Source: Aplidium turbinatum
Lineage: Eukaryota; Chordata; Ascidiacea; Aplousobranchia; Polyclinidae
DNA length: 64,000 nt
Assembly: GCA_918807975.1 (NCBI GenBank)
Contig: OU964934.1
Coordinates: forward strand, 14,446,001-14,510,000
Reading direction: 5' to 3'
Shown: piece after piece, positions 1-13,200 of the stretch
How the letters are laid out: each line of letters begins with the position of its first letter
Numbering within the stretch: position 1 is the first letter of the stretch
Program-made: the position numbers and the translations under genes
Notes under the pieces: model-generated
Database searches by the model: none
Seen by the model: only the letters and a program-made list of their open reading frames with translations
What the model was told of the DNA's origin: nothing

Positions 1-4
1 ATAT

Positions 5-390
5 CCAGGGTTGCCATCGACATGGACCCCAAAATAAGGACAACAGAAAAATTAAATTTTCATACAAAATAAAATAAACGTTTTTGAACAAATCTCAGCA
101 TTTATACGAGCCATTATATATCACATGCCATATTGCTTGCCAGAAACAATGTGTTCCAGCAACTCATTGTTCGTAAAAAAATACTTTGTGCATCTCACGA
201 CAACTCAGGTCTAGGTTTACTTTTACTGTAGTAGGGATTTGGTTGTCATTCTACTAAGTTTATTCACTAATTGTTGAAAATAAGACAAAATAAGAACTCA
301 AATCAAAAAGAAGGACATTTCCTAGCAATAAGGACAGTAATATTTTCTAAGATAGAGTTCTTCAAAATAAGGACGGTATGGCAACCCTGG
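5..390. repeat. MITE with 13-bp terminal inverted repeats
   Basis: Bases 5-17 (ccagggttgccat) are the exact reverse complement of 378-390. The motif aaaataaggac lies just inside both ends, in direct orientation. There is no coding capacity, and at 386 bp it has the size of a MITE. The left flank is only four bases, so the target-site duplication cannot be tested here. The ends resemble hAT ends in style, but the superfamily is not proven. Confidence 0.7.
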
Positions 391-1021
391 CAATGTCCCT
401 GGAATGGGGTGATTTACCGATTAGGTCCGTGTTGTGCACCGTCTTCCTGGCGTTCAATTGAAAAATGGTTTTCGATTTTGCCATTTACTCGACAAACCTC
501 CTAAGAAACTCGAGTTGCTAAGCGATCTGTTTCCGACGGCCTTCCCTACTGTACACTTAGTTAATTACAAGCACTTTTGCAACTTTATGAGAATTCTGTA
601 ACTTTGTGAGATGTTTTTCTTATTTTTGTGTCACTCTGCGTTCCAACCTTCTAAAAACAAACATGTTTTGATAACTACAATGCATATCTGAATCATATTT
701 TAAGTTATTCTTTCGCCCACGCGTAACCAAGCGCTGTACAACGCATCGTCTAGCCTATATGCTGCGCAAGGCTAGTTCTCGTCTAGAAGGACCCAGTTGT
801 ACCGCCGCTAGTGGTTTCGTGGTATCCTGTCGCGCAACCCCATTCAAATGACGCCCCCATCAAGAGAAATTGAGTGCATCTGTAGGTGCATTGTACTATG
901 TGTTGTTACAGTTGGCATAAAATAATTAACTCTTTTGTTGTTATATTATGCTTTCAACATAATTTAAAAGGTTAATTTACAAGCACGTTAAATTTGTTTC
1001 AATTCATTTTATAAATTACAG
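391..1021. other. Non-coding, presumed gene 1 intron
   Basis: No exon, RNA gene or clear repeat was seen. By comparison with gene 2, the first lectin exon of gene 1 should lie upstream, probably left of position 1. This stretch is then the intron before the lectin exon at 1022. Confidence 0.4.
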
Positions 1022-1222
1022 CCTGGATCGGACTGAGGAAAGAAAATAATGGGATCCCTTTTTGGCTCAACCAGGATCCTTTTATACGTCGTAACGCCAT
1101 GTGGGCAGGCAAAGAGCCTTCATCATGGAACTGTGCGTATATGTACCGGTATTCGGATTGGAAGTGGGAAGCTACGACTTATTGTAGTTATTACCTTTAC
1201 GACTACATATGCGAATTGAAAA
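1022..1222 (+). CDS. Gene 1 exon: C-terminal half of the C-type lectin-like domain
   Basis: The exon opens in phase 1 with AWIGLR and contains WAGKEPSSWNC, a WKW near the calcium-site position, and YICEL at the end. WIGL, the NC, the late C and the final CE are CTLD landmarks. The usual sugar/calcium motifs (EPN or QPD, and WND) are replaced by EPS and WKWEA. Classic calcium-dependent sugar binding is therefore doubtful, and a protein or other ligand is as likely. The donor is at 1223. The matching first half is seen only in gene 2, at 58237-58425. Confidence 0.85.
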
Positions 1223-4200
1223 GTAAGAAAAATATTAAACTTCTGTAAGATCAAACTCTAATAGCCTAGTTTTAATAAACACTACCGTAAAATATTAAGT
1301 TACCTACTTGGAAAGTAAATAGATTAATGACCATTTAATTCTGGTCGTGCTTAAACGAACAACTGAATGTAAAAAGAACTTGTTTTTCTCGCATCCAGAC
1401 TTATGACCAGTGATTAAAGATTTAAGCTGACAGAAGACAAAGAAGCTAATCGTCGTGTTCATCTTCAGGCATACCTTAAATGTCTTGCCAACGACAAAAT
1501 TGCGTGTTCTTGAGCGCTGCCGACCCGGCAATCTTTAATGAGCTCATGCTCGGTTATGTAAAGAGATGAGTGGATATACTGAGGAGAGCGAGTGAGAACT
1601 TTAATCCAAATGGAAATGCCAAACGAAGGGTTTCAGTGATCTTGATTGTGACAGTGGCAAAAAGCCTTTAAAGTATGAGACCCTGCTAGAAATGAGGTCC
1701 GCAAACAGCTATCTCAGCCCAACAATAACTTTTTCATCCATGGAAATGAGTTAATTTCATCGCATTGTTTACTTGGTGTTTGAAAGAAGCTACGCACTGA
1801 TACAGTGATACATTGATGCTAATTTTTATCATAATTATGTACATTGTACAGGTAGTTGTAGGTTATCTTGTCCATATACAACACTACAGGAAACCTACAT
1901 TTGTTGTTTTAATTACTTTTTTGTTGACGATAATGCAGAGAGACTGTCACTACACCTTTAACACAGGCATCTTTTTTAAAGTCTACCAGACTAAAGCTTG
2001 CAGTGTTTAAAACGTGGATGCAGAAATCTCATATAGCCTACGGTAATTTTATTGTTATTAAGAACGACTAAAATTCATATTTAAATAAAGCAAATTCCAT
2101 ATAATTAAAAAGCATAAAACAATGTGCCCTGTTTCGCATTGACAGTGCGGTTTGTAGACTAAATCTACATAAACTTATTTTAATAAGTCTTCTTCGTCGT
2201 ATGATTTTAATATTGAAAAAGCCTTTTGCTAATATCAAAATCATATTTAAGATACAAATTTTTTGACGAAATTAAAATTAATGTAACTATAAGAGTAGAA
2301 AAATTTTTATCATAAAAGAGTAGTAGCCAAGTGTAACTTACAGTCAATAAGATAGTAGGTGTTTGTTTACCTTTAAATGTGTGAGGAAGGTTCTTACAAA
2401 AAACTTAGCTCCATGACCAGGTAAAGCAACTGCATTTTGAACGTCGGTCAGATACAAACCGGTCGTTTACATAACCGAATTTTGGTCAGATCCAAATCGA
2501 ATAATTACATTGTTCTTGTAGATTGGAATAGTTGTTCTTATTATTGCATGGCAATTACCTTTAAATGTGTTTATTTGCTTTTTGTTACCAGGTAATGATG
2601 AAATAAAAATTGAAAGTGTCAGTACGCCGGATTGCAGTAAAGAAAATATTACATCGATGACCATACGTTGGCGTGCTCCACCTGCTTCAATACGAATCAG
2701 TCATAACATTTTGGTGTATTACACAAACGGGCAAAGGATTCAAGATAAAACGGTGATTCCTGAGAATACGATGGATTCTGACGGAGTTTCTGAAACCACG
2801 TTTACCAACTTAATACCAAAAACATCTTACATGATACAGGTAATAGTGCAGGATCTTTGCATTCCACTTTGTAAATTAAAAATATACCTTTAGTTATTGT
2901 ATTAACCATTTTTAGTAGATTTAAGATGTTTGTAGTGGTTGTAGTCAGTTGTGTTGACAGGGGTACTTTTAAATCCGGCCCGGGGTAATTTTAGCAGCTC
3001 GGAACCTATGTAAGGGGCCGGGGAATTTGAAGACACAATCGCGTATTCTTTGGATATAGTGTGTTTTTCTTAAAAGTGCCTTGATTTTGGGTTCAAGGAT
3101 CTCTACACTAAACACGCTGAAGCTGTGTTTCGACGTGTGAGCACCATCTTTCCCACTCTCCTCCCCAGAAATCCGATACTGGGCCTCTATGTTTAGCAGT
3201 GGCTTTAAAAAATAGGACAAGAAAGCGTTAGGTTATGGCCGCAAAATCTTTCAATGTGGGAAAAATCCACGTTTATCATTTCAGTAATAAGTGAACGACT
3301 TTAACATTAAAAATAAAATAGTAAAATTGCCAACAATGTAGCAGCGGATCTGGAATAAAGTTGTGGAAGGACCAGAGTTTTTTAACAAAGAAAAATTTGT
3401 AAGATAAATGGACAATGTAAAACTTAATGTCAGAAAAAAAAGTTACATAGGGGGTGTGGAGGGCTTGCTTCACTGAAATTTTAAACAAGTATAGTCTTGT
3501 GTTGGTAAATTTAGCCATAACCATAGGTCGCTTTGTGCGTAACCAAATTCATCAAATTAAAATGGATTTAGGTAGAAGGTTTGGTTGATAATTTAAGTTA
3601 GACTGCTATATTCACCACCACAGAATTTCAATAATTTATTTGTTGAAAATTTGTATAGCCTGGCATGGCGTAGCCTTTCAGAAGACCAGAACTTCGATCT
3701 ATCTGTGTGTCCTCACCTTCGCTTCACCTAGCCTATAGTATTTTCAGGACACATTTCACTTTATAGGTTTTTTGAAATTTATTAATTTTATTGTTGTTTA
3801 ACTAGGTTATTTCAAAGAGCAGTGTTTACTTCGGAATATTATATTGTTTTGTTAGTTTTGGGGGACACATAAGCGTCTTACTGCCTTAATCCACTGTCTG
3901 AGCTAGCAAAGTGATCGAGAAAATTTTGCAACAATACAAAAAATAACATATTATTAAACGTTAATTAAACATTAATTAAACATATTATTAAACGATAAAA
4001 ATACATATTATTAAACGTTGCATGTAAAATTACGAGCCGAAAACACGCTGCACGAACGAATATGCGTGCGCCCCAAGACGAAGGTGGGCTCCTAGTTGGG
4101 GGTTTGGGAAGCAGTAAATACGCCTGGCATGATTTAAGTTAAGCTTTTGATTACCGTGGTTTTGTAGTAAATTTTTCTTTTTCAAACCGTCAAAAAACAT

Positions 4201-7200
4201 TTTATAGACTAAAACAAGTGGGCCCTTCAATAGCTGTGGGCCCCCCTGGCCAGAAGGGCAGGGGGAGGTTAACACGACCCGCTTATATGAACACATTAAA
4301 GCTGTCTATGACACGATTTAAACAGCTTTTAAAGAACGAAGCTACACTCATTTCAATTTGTTTTTATTTCTAACCATCACAACCAAACCAATAAATGCCA
4401 AGCACAGCAGACGTCAAGAAAAAGGTAGAAGCGACAAATCGCGAACGTTATGACGTGCTTGATACCGAAACAAGATAATCAGTTTAAAATATGACACGGC
4501 CGCAACACCTTGCGGCACCGGCTTTTCACTACCTACTGCTGACTTTGAAAATTTGTTTTCTGGACAGAAGATTACCCCAAACAACACACATAATCTCCAG
4601 TATACACTACAGATACACAAATGTCATAATTGTACCATTTTAAAATGATTACTTTGGAAACGAAGCAATGTAGCGTCTCAGTCTGTGAATGTGATGGCAT
4701 ATAATAGACATGTAAAGTACAGTACTTACTGGTTGTTTCATTTCATGTAAATTTTTGAAAAATGTTGTCTTGTAAGCCGGATTCGTTTTTACGTAAAATT
4801 CACGATAACAGATAGTTTAAACTCCTCCTGTAGGTTTAATACAAAGTATTAAACGTAGGGCAGTGAACATAATGTTTCTTCCATTTTTATTGAAATTCCT
4901 TTGTTTATCAAATCTCTTTGTAAAGTTGAACTTCTTTTCAATCGAATGTCATTTTCCTGAAAGAAAAGCTTCTGAGAAATTGCTACAAAGCAATTTTAAT
5001 GTCATTAATTTACTAACTCATTGTCTAAAATCAATTGTTGTTTCAGATATCTTTTTCGGAAAAGTTTTGTTCTTCAAGACGTCGTGTATTATTGCAAGAA
5101 ACAACGGGATACGGCATACCCCCAAAGGTTAAAGATCCCTCGCTTAGCTTACGCTATGATAACCAATGCATTGCTCATTGGAAATGGCCTGAGGAAAAAA
5201 TTGTTTCCGTGGAAAATTTTGGAGTAAGATTTATTGTGATTTTGTAATGTTGGTATTAGCTTAGAGCTCACGCTTATCTAGTCAAAAGTCAAAACATGTC
5301 CACCACAATAGCTCAACCGATGAATGAGTATTGCATTGCAAGAACAGTTCAATGGTAGACTATCACTGTTAGGGAACGCATTACCGATTCAAAGACTTTA
5401 CAATATCTACAATATCTGAAATATTATTACATATATCAGATATCATATATACAGTAATATATCATATATCTACAATGTCTGAGTTTGACGCACACATTCA
5501 CGAACCCCTGCAAATAAAAGCTTGTAATTCGGGGTCATTGAGCAGTTTTATGCCCGAAAAGCTTCTTTGTGATAAAGTTTCTCTTTCTAAAAAAGTAAGA
5601 CCCATGCAGCTTGGCAAACAAAAAGCTCTTGGCAGTTAAAGAATTTTAAGCTAGGAAAGATACTTTTTCATCCAAAGAAATATGTTTCCTATGCTTTAAA
5701 GGAATTCAGATCAACACTTTATCATGACAGATATAAAACAACAAAAAGATTTTTATCTCAAACGATGTGGACACAAAACAACCTTGTAAAGCATTACTTA
5801 AAAAAATATTGTTTAGCATAAAAATAAATCAGTCAATATTGAAAAATTTACAAATATTACTCTTGCGTCTTTGTTTTGTCTTGTCTTTATTCGTTTAAGC
5901 ATTTGCTTGAAATCAAGTCAGAAAAGTTGCCAGCAGAAGACCTCTTTACTTTGAATTCTACTACTCACAAAAAAACTAATCCTCTCATCAACACAAAAAC
6001 AAATTGATCTTATATTGTGCATTAGATCACTATTTCAAGTGTTCCTGTTTCTCCTGGCAATGATTTTGCGATTCCTGATCAATTTGTTGAGATGCTTGCA
6101 AATGCTACGGAACGTTTTATAACTTTTCCTGCGCTCCCGAATCGTCGGCACATTGTCCAGATTTTTGCTCAAACTTGCGGCGGTAGGGGACCTGTTGCTA
6201 TGACTGCTGGGTCATGCAAAACTCCTCCAAAAGGTAGGAAGCAATTAATCATGCATAGTTTTAAAACGAGTTATGCTATTAGCTGGGTGGCATTGATTGC
6301 CTCCGATTACCTTGAAGAACACAATTAACACAATCTAGACATTTACGATTATTTCATGAGCTTTAGAAAAGTAGTAATGCAACATATGACAGCAAAGAAA
6401 ATTGCATGCAGCTCCATTGGTTCCGTCGCCCACAATCGACACAGTAGGGAGTACAATGGTGTTGAGCTTCAAAGATGTTGATCAGAGAAACGGAACTATA
6501 AGGTCAGTTTATTTTTTATTCTAATATAATTGTCTTGCGGTAGCCTAAATGCTTATTCAAAACTTTTCAAATTTAATTGCTTATTTCCTGTTAAAGCTCA
6601 TTATTTTTCATATTAGTAATAAAGTTTAGTTTTCAATAGTAGGCTATTAGCAAATTAACAATTGTAACAAATTTAATCACAGTTGCTAATTAAATACATC
6701 ATTGCAGGCTTTAGACAAAGTTTAGCAAACTATAAACAACGCATCTGTAAAACGTAGAGATTCGCTGCAGGCAGTATACTGAACTCAAGAAACTTGCAAG
6801 TAGCGACTCAACAGGCGTGAACATTGCTGTAGTAGCCATTATAGCGACGTCCACGGTGTAGGCAATGAAGAAAAGCCCAACTTTGAAGGAAAGCGTCGCC
6901 CCTACAATCGATTTAAAAAGCTTTGGGCACACCAAAATTTTTCAACAGCAACTGGGATGCCATTTAAAAAGTGTGCATCACTTTACATTGCTAGTCTAAA
7001 GATTATAAGAAAATAAACAATACTTTCAATTACAGCTGCTTTTTTGTAATTGGCATATATTACGATGAAGAAGTTACAATTAACAAAACCGAAGCTTCAA
7101 AAGAATTCTTGCAGAAACTGACGAGAAGGGAAGAGACTTCGTTAAAGCCTGGTCAGCCGTATCTTGCTGTAGCCAGTCCTAGGTTGGTAAAAAAAGTCTA

Positions 7201-10200
7201 ATGCATTCTTCAAAATGTCGACGTACACTAAGCAAACGTATGTTGGTTTATAGTTGCTCATACATTACATAGTCATTCATCGATTGGAGACCAAATGATG
7301 GAAGCGTTTCAAATAATATACTTTTTGTAGTTCCTTAGAAAAGGACATTTCCTTTGTCATTGGAGATGGAAAGAATTCAAGTTGCGATGTGACAATAGTT
7401 CCTTTATCACGTCACACTCGTCAAGCAGTGAATGATAATCTCTACACTGCAACAAACATTCCTTTTGAAACCCAAAAGTTTTACAAGTGAGTGCGATCCC
7501 TAGTATTCCTCATTATCTGCAAAAGTTACTTTTATTAAAGTCTCTGACATAATGCCTATGCTCTAACACAATGTCAACAAAAGGAATTTTAAGCGTTGTT
7601 GTTTGTAGAAAACTAAGTTAGACCTACTCAATTTGGAGTATTTTATTGCCTCTGATAGCCAAAGTTGTTTTTTGCATATCTTTTCAACGTTGTTTCTCGT
7701 GCTGACTGAGCTGCTATTGCGTTTTCTGTTTTTTTTCTTCTATTTGTGAGTTTTTTTGTCATAGCCGGGCTTATACTCGGTGGTTTAAGATTTAAATTAA
7801 GTAAACGGGAAAGCAAGAAAGCCAATCTTCTTGTCCACCTTCACGCATGCCTTTCAGTGTTTTGTCAAAGACACAGCCACATGCTCTTTAGCGGCGTCGA
7901 ACCGGTGTCTTTTGGAACGTTGAGCCAAGGCTCTCACCACTTGGCTATGCAACCGGCTGGGCAAAAATAAATCTGTCACTCAAATAAAATTTGTTGCAGG
8001 AAAAATTTGTTTCTCAATTGTGAGACTCCTCAAAAAAATACAAGGTTTCTTTTTTGTTTAGCTTTTACGTGATTTACACAACACCTCTTCCTGATGGAAC
8101 CATCGAGTATTCTGCAAGTGAAGTCCAAGCACAGATATCACCTGTACAAGCTGAGCAAGAAAGTAATTATTGTTGCTAAGTAATAAACAGTCATATTATT
8201 TTAGTTTACAATAGAATAGTGTAAAAATATTGTAAAGACCTGTGTAGTGTGTACTGTATACTGTATAGTAGGGTGTCCAACGTTTCCTTCGTAAACAGTT
8301 CTTCGTAAAACAATTCTTCGTAAACAATTCTTCGTAAATAATTCTTCGTAAAATTAATTTTTTGTAAAACAATTCTTCCCAAAGCATTTCTTCGTGCATG
8401 CAATTGAGATTTGATGTATACGTCGTCGTCGTCGTCGTCGTCGTCAGCGTATGCTCAAATTCTATGAATGGAGACAAAGGACCAGATGAACTTCAATTCG
8501 CTTTTAATTCCAATCCGGATTTCGAGCATTTAGCTCTCTTCAGCACAACTTTTGAATTGCGAATGAACAACACTACAAATGAACTGGTATTTATAGCGAA
8601 AAAGGTTCCACGTTGACAGCGATGGCATACGAAGTATACGAAGAAATGCTTTACGAAGAATTGTTTTACGGATTTCATTTCACCAACAACTGTTTACGAA
8701 CAATTGTTTTACGAACAACTGTTTACGAACAATTTGCCTATAACCGTATAGTAGACATTTAACTGCAATCACAAGTAAGGGTTGATTTAAGTTTCAAGGC
8801 TTTATAGAGTTGGGCAAATATTAATTTCAGTAGTTAACAGAAAGAAAATTCATTACTGATTTTATTCATTACAACTTGTACCTTTTTAAGAAGAGTGAAG
8901 CACACGTAAAACTAAAAATAGTGTTCTAAGCTGAAAGAGTTTCTAATAATTCATGGATAATAAATGTAAAATTGAAAAGTGAATTTTCAAATAGTTTTTC
9001 ACAAATGCTGTTAAAGTTTTATCACATGAACCGGAAAACTATGTCTAAGCTTTGAGAAAGTGGTTACATGCAGCATTGTGGCTTTTCCAATATCGTAAAA
9101 CAAATTTTATCGTTTAGACGGCTTTGACATTCTATGGGTAATCGTAGCAGTCGCAGGAGTGTTGCTGCTTCTGTTTCTAATTTTCATCATTTGCATCATC
9201 AGAAAAAGGTAAGATGACTTTAAACAGTTGCCATTTTTCATGAATGTTTTGTTGTTAGACTGATTACCATATTCAAGTGCTCTTTGCGTTCTCTACATCA
9301 ATTGCTCTCATGCAACTCTTTATGTAAGACACAATATGAAAAATTGCGCCTTCCCAAGTGTTGCTGCCAGTTACTGAAGTGGTTTACCTATTTGTGTAAA
9401 AGAAGCTGAAAATTTAAATGAAATTAAAACTCGCTTGAAAACATTGTATTTCATTGAACATTAAGACTGAAAGTCCCGTATTATTTATCATCATTGTCAC
9501 ATACAGTGCCCAGGAGCTTAGTTTGCACAGTGGATGCACATGTTACAAATATTATTATTATTATTGCTGTTGAAGTGCTTTTAGCAATTGTCTAATGTCA
9601 GCAGTGTTGCATAAAAACAGTGATATGTGTGGTAATGTTTCTGATGGCCTTCTAAAACAAGCGGGCAGAACAACAGCACTTTAACTGAAACAAAATCTAA
9701 AACGTTTTACGTTTGCAGAAAATCATCTCAGAAAAACAAGATGGGTACATCTAATAACCTGGAAATGCATGAAGCAACCCCTTCTATTGAAAACACCCCA
9801 ACGACTAATGAACCAAGTATAAAATAGATTTACAATAAAATCATTCGTAAAGCGAAGTTTGCCGAAGTTTGGTGAACAGTGAGAAAATTTAAAATAACAA
9901 TTTTGAGATGTAAGGTTAGATTAGATTTTGTTGTAATCACAATGTTTCAATGCTGGTCACGACAATTGACAAGTAGCTATACGTTTCTGCTTGTTGTAGA
10001 ATCTGAAAAATCAGTTTTTCAATAGATATTTTGAAACATTGAACTGTTACAGAGGTGCCTATGTTGAACCCATACGATGATGTGTATGTACCTTCTAAAA
10101 CTGATGAGGTCCCAGGCAAAACGACAGGTAAAACCTCTGACTGCAAAAACAATTCGAGTTATGTCAAAAAGATTTCCAAATTCAGTTCAATAGCAAACCG

Positions 10201-13200
10201 CTTTTGCGAGAGATAACACCACTTCTCGTTGTTTGACATTTTGTTTGTTGCGATCTGTTGTCGGTCGGCGATTTGTTCTTTTATTTGTCCCAAATCTAAC
10301 GGTGTTTTTCAGCAATGCACTGAGAAAAAACTTTAAGGATAATTGTGAAAGAATACATGTAATATTGTAAATAGTGAAATCTGATGATTGTTCTAAATGA
10401 CGTTCCAACGTTTTAGCTGGTAATAATTCACCGTACGAAATTCCTCCAAGTGAATACGAAAATGTCGCACTCAACAAGAATGTATATGGCAACACTGCTA
10501 TTCCAACAAATCGGCTGAAAGAAATCTACACAGCGATGATGCAACAAGACAGCACAACCTTGGAAGACGAATTTTCGGTGAGTCTGAAAATTTTATCAAT
10601 TTTTGAAAAGATAATCCAAGAGCGATAGCATCATATTTTATTCAATGTTTGCTGCTAATTCTGTCGGTTTCGCATTATGTATTTATTACCGTGGAGCTCA
10701 CTGTATTTGTGTTTATTTTTTCAATTTTCTTGTGTTGTTATGTTATACTTTATCTTCAGGCAATCAAAGCTGCAGCAAATGCGATGGAAGCACCGAAAAC
10801 AGCAGCAACTTCAAATGAAAGTAAAAAATTGAATCGCTACAAGAACATTTTGCCTTGTAAGTAGCTATGTACTGGGTGCACTTTGTTGATGGCCGTATGA
10901 GTGACCCACATCATGGAAAACAAACCTCTTGAAAATAGAAAAAGGGAACTACACCTTTGAAATAAAAATTGCATTGTATTGATACCGCAGCGCTTCAACC
11001 ATGCAATGTATACACATAGCCTACATTATTATAGTTACTACTCTCTAATCTAAAACATCTACAACCTGTTTCACCTTAAAAAGGGGATCATCAGAAGGTC
11101 TTTATTCATATAGAGTCATGTACATGCATGTAGTAATTAATTAAATTAATTTATTTCCCTGTTCAAAGCGCAAGACTTTACCCAGCAGTTTATTTAACAT
11201 GCCGCAGCTTCATTCACCAACGCACTAACTTGCTTCTTCACCATTTTTCATAAACTTAAGTCTTTTATCTCATAGCACTTTTCCTTTATCCAAAAGTTGA
11301 TACAAGTACAGTATTGTGGCAAACCATTAGGCAAAGGCTTCAGAAAAACATCACATTTGAAAAATCCATTAGTTGTATTGGAAAATTACTGAAAACAGCA
11401 TATTAAGCAATGCGAAGACGCATTTAATACTCAAAAAGCTGTTCTAAATTGTAGAGAAAAATTAGCTTAGTAAACTAATAACTTTCATAGATTAATTTCT
11501 TGCGTTCTTCCGGTAACTGTAGAATTGATTATCACAAAATTTTGAAATAAAAACTAGCTTTTTATTTCCGACGTTTCGTCAGTCAGCACGACTAACTTTA
11601 TGAAGGGGCTGAAACAGGTAAAACTACCTGTTTAGCAGCAAATCGCGTAACCGTAACACAGAAGCATAAACAAAATGAAGAATTTTGTAGGATACAACGT
11701 GAGCGCACAAAAGTGCTCAACGTGATTGACAAATGCAGATGTTGCGTAAAGGACCGTACTGTTCAGAAACCAGTAAATCTATAATTGTCTGTTATGACTC
11801 AACGTTAAGAATTGTTGAATCAATGTAAGAAGACAGAAAAAATTGAGTGGTAAATAAAAAATCACTTTTTTATAACTTTGATCAAGTTTTTTTTTATTTT
11901 TATGATAAGGTGAAGATCTTCAATCAACTCCACACCGACTCTGCATAAACTTTATTACGAATATGACGCAGTTTAAAAAAAAATTGAAATATACAATTTT
12001 AATAATCCCTCTGTGCTTGATTAGAAAACAGGCACTTCTTGATCTATCAATGATTTTCCAGTGTTGCTGCAGTAGCCTACTTTACAGTTAAGATCCCATT
12101 CTATTTACTAAGGAAATTTGTAGACTTGGATTAGCCACATGTGACCACAGAAAATGAACAAAACTATACAATTAACTGTTTTTCTATGCAGATGACAGCT
12201 CACGTGTTGTCCTGGAACCAAATGATACAAAAGATTTCCCTCCAAATGGATATATCAACGCTTCATATATTGATGTAGGTATATCTTTCATTAACACTTA
12301 TGTACTGTATGGAAAGCATCAATCTACAGCATTAGTTTTAATTGCACATAAAAAGTTTTATAAGAAATTTTAACCGGTTCATACGCAATGAGATTAAGCA
12401 GTGAAAAAAATGTTTATGATAAAAAATCATAAATTATTTTTTTTTTTAGTGTTTTTATTTTTTTTTTCAGAGTTACAATCAACCCAAATTCTTTATAGCA
12501 ACTCAAGGACCACTTGATAAAACAATTGGCCATTTCTGGACAATGATTTGGCAAAAGAAGTGTCACGTCATAGTAATGCTGGCAAAGTTATCTGAAAATG
12601 GAAAGGTAACATCAAAATAGTTTCAATAAAAGAAAATTGAAGATATTCTAAGATAGTTACAACATAATGCATCGATAAAGTGAATGTCATCTGAGACACC
12701 GAGACCTAACCCTGGCACGCCGTCAGCAAAAAGCGGTTGACTTGATCACATCGAAATAAGTTGAGAATTAAAATAAAGTGCAACCAGCCTCATGTTTAAA
12801 AAGAATATATATTTCGCTACAAAGTAATGAGCATCTTCAGTTCTTTCAGTTCTTCTTTCATCTTTCAGTTCTTCAGTTTCTATTTGAATAAGAACTGAAG
12901 ATGCTCATTACTTTGTAGCGAAATACATATTCTTTTTAAACATGAGGCTGGTTGCACTTTATTTTAATTCTCAACTTAACATAATGCATCTTGATAATGT
13001 GTAGCGGCTGAAGTGCACTGTGTCAGTGAGTGTTCAGCCTTCTATAATAACAAAATGTAACTTTCGTTTTCACATTTCTCACGTAAAGTAAAAACTACTC
13101 AATGTAACAAAAATGTGGTTTCAGATTAGAAAAAGCTGGGCACTTTTTGCACTGTAATCAAACTAACGGCTTAGTTTAAGCTTTTGTTCTGCTTAGCGTA

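Noticed and set aside
4030-4296. A coding exon in the G+C-richer patch
   Set aside because: It is in the middle of a gene 1 intron, has no homology to a known domain and no counterpart in gene 2.
8422-8446. The GTC run as a LINE tail (ACG run on the - strand)
   Set aside because: The flanking sequence does not match the LINE ends at 26040 or 44750, so a simple microsatellite in the foldback core is enough.
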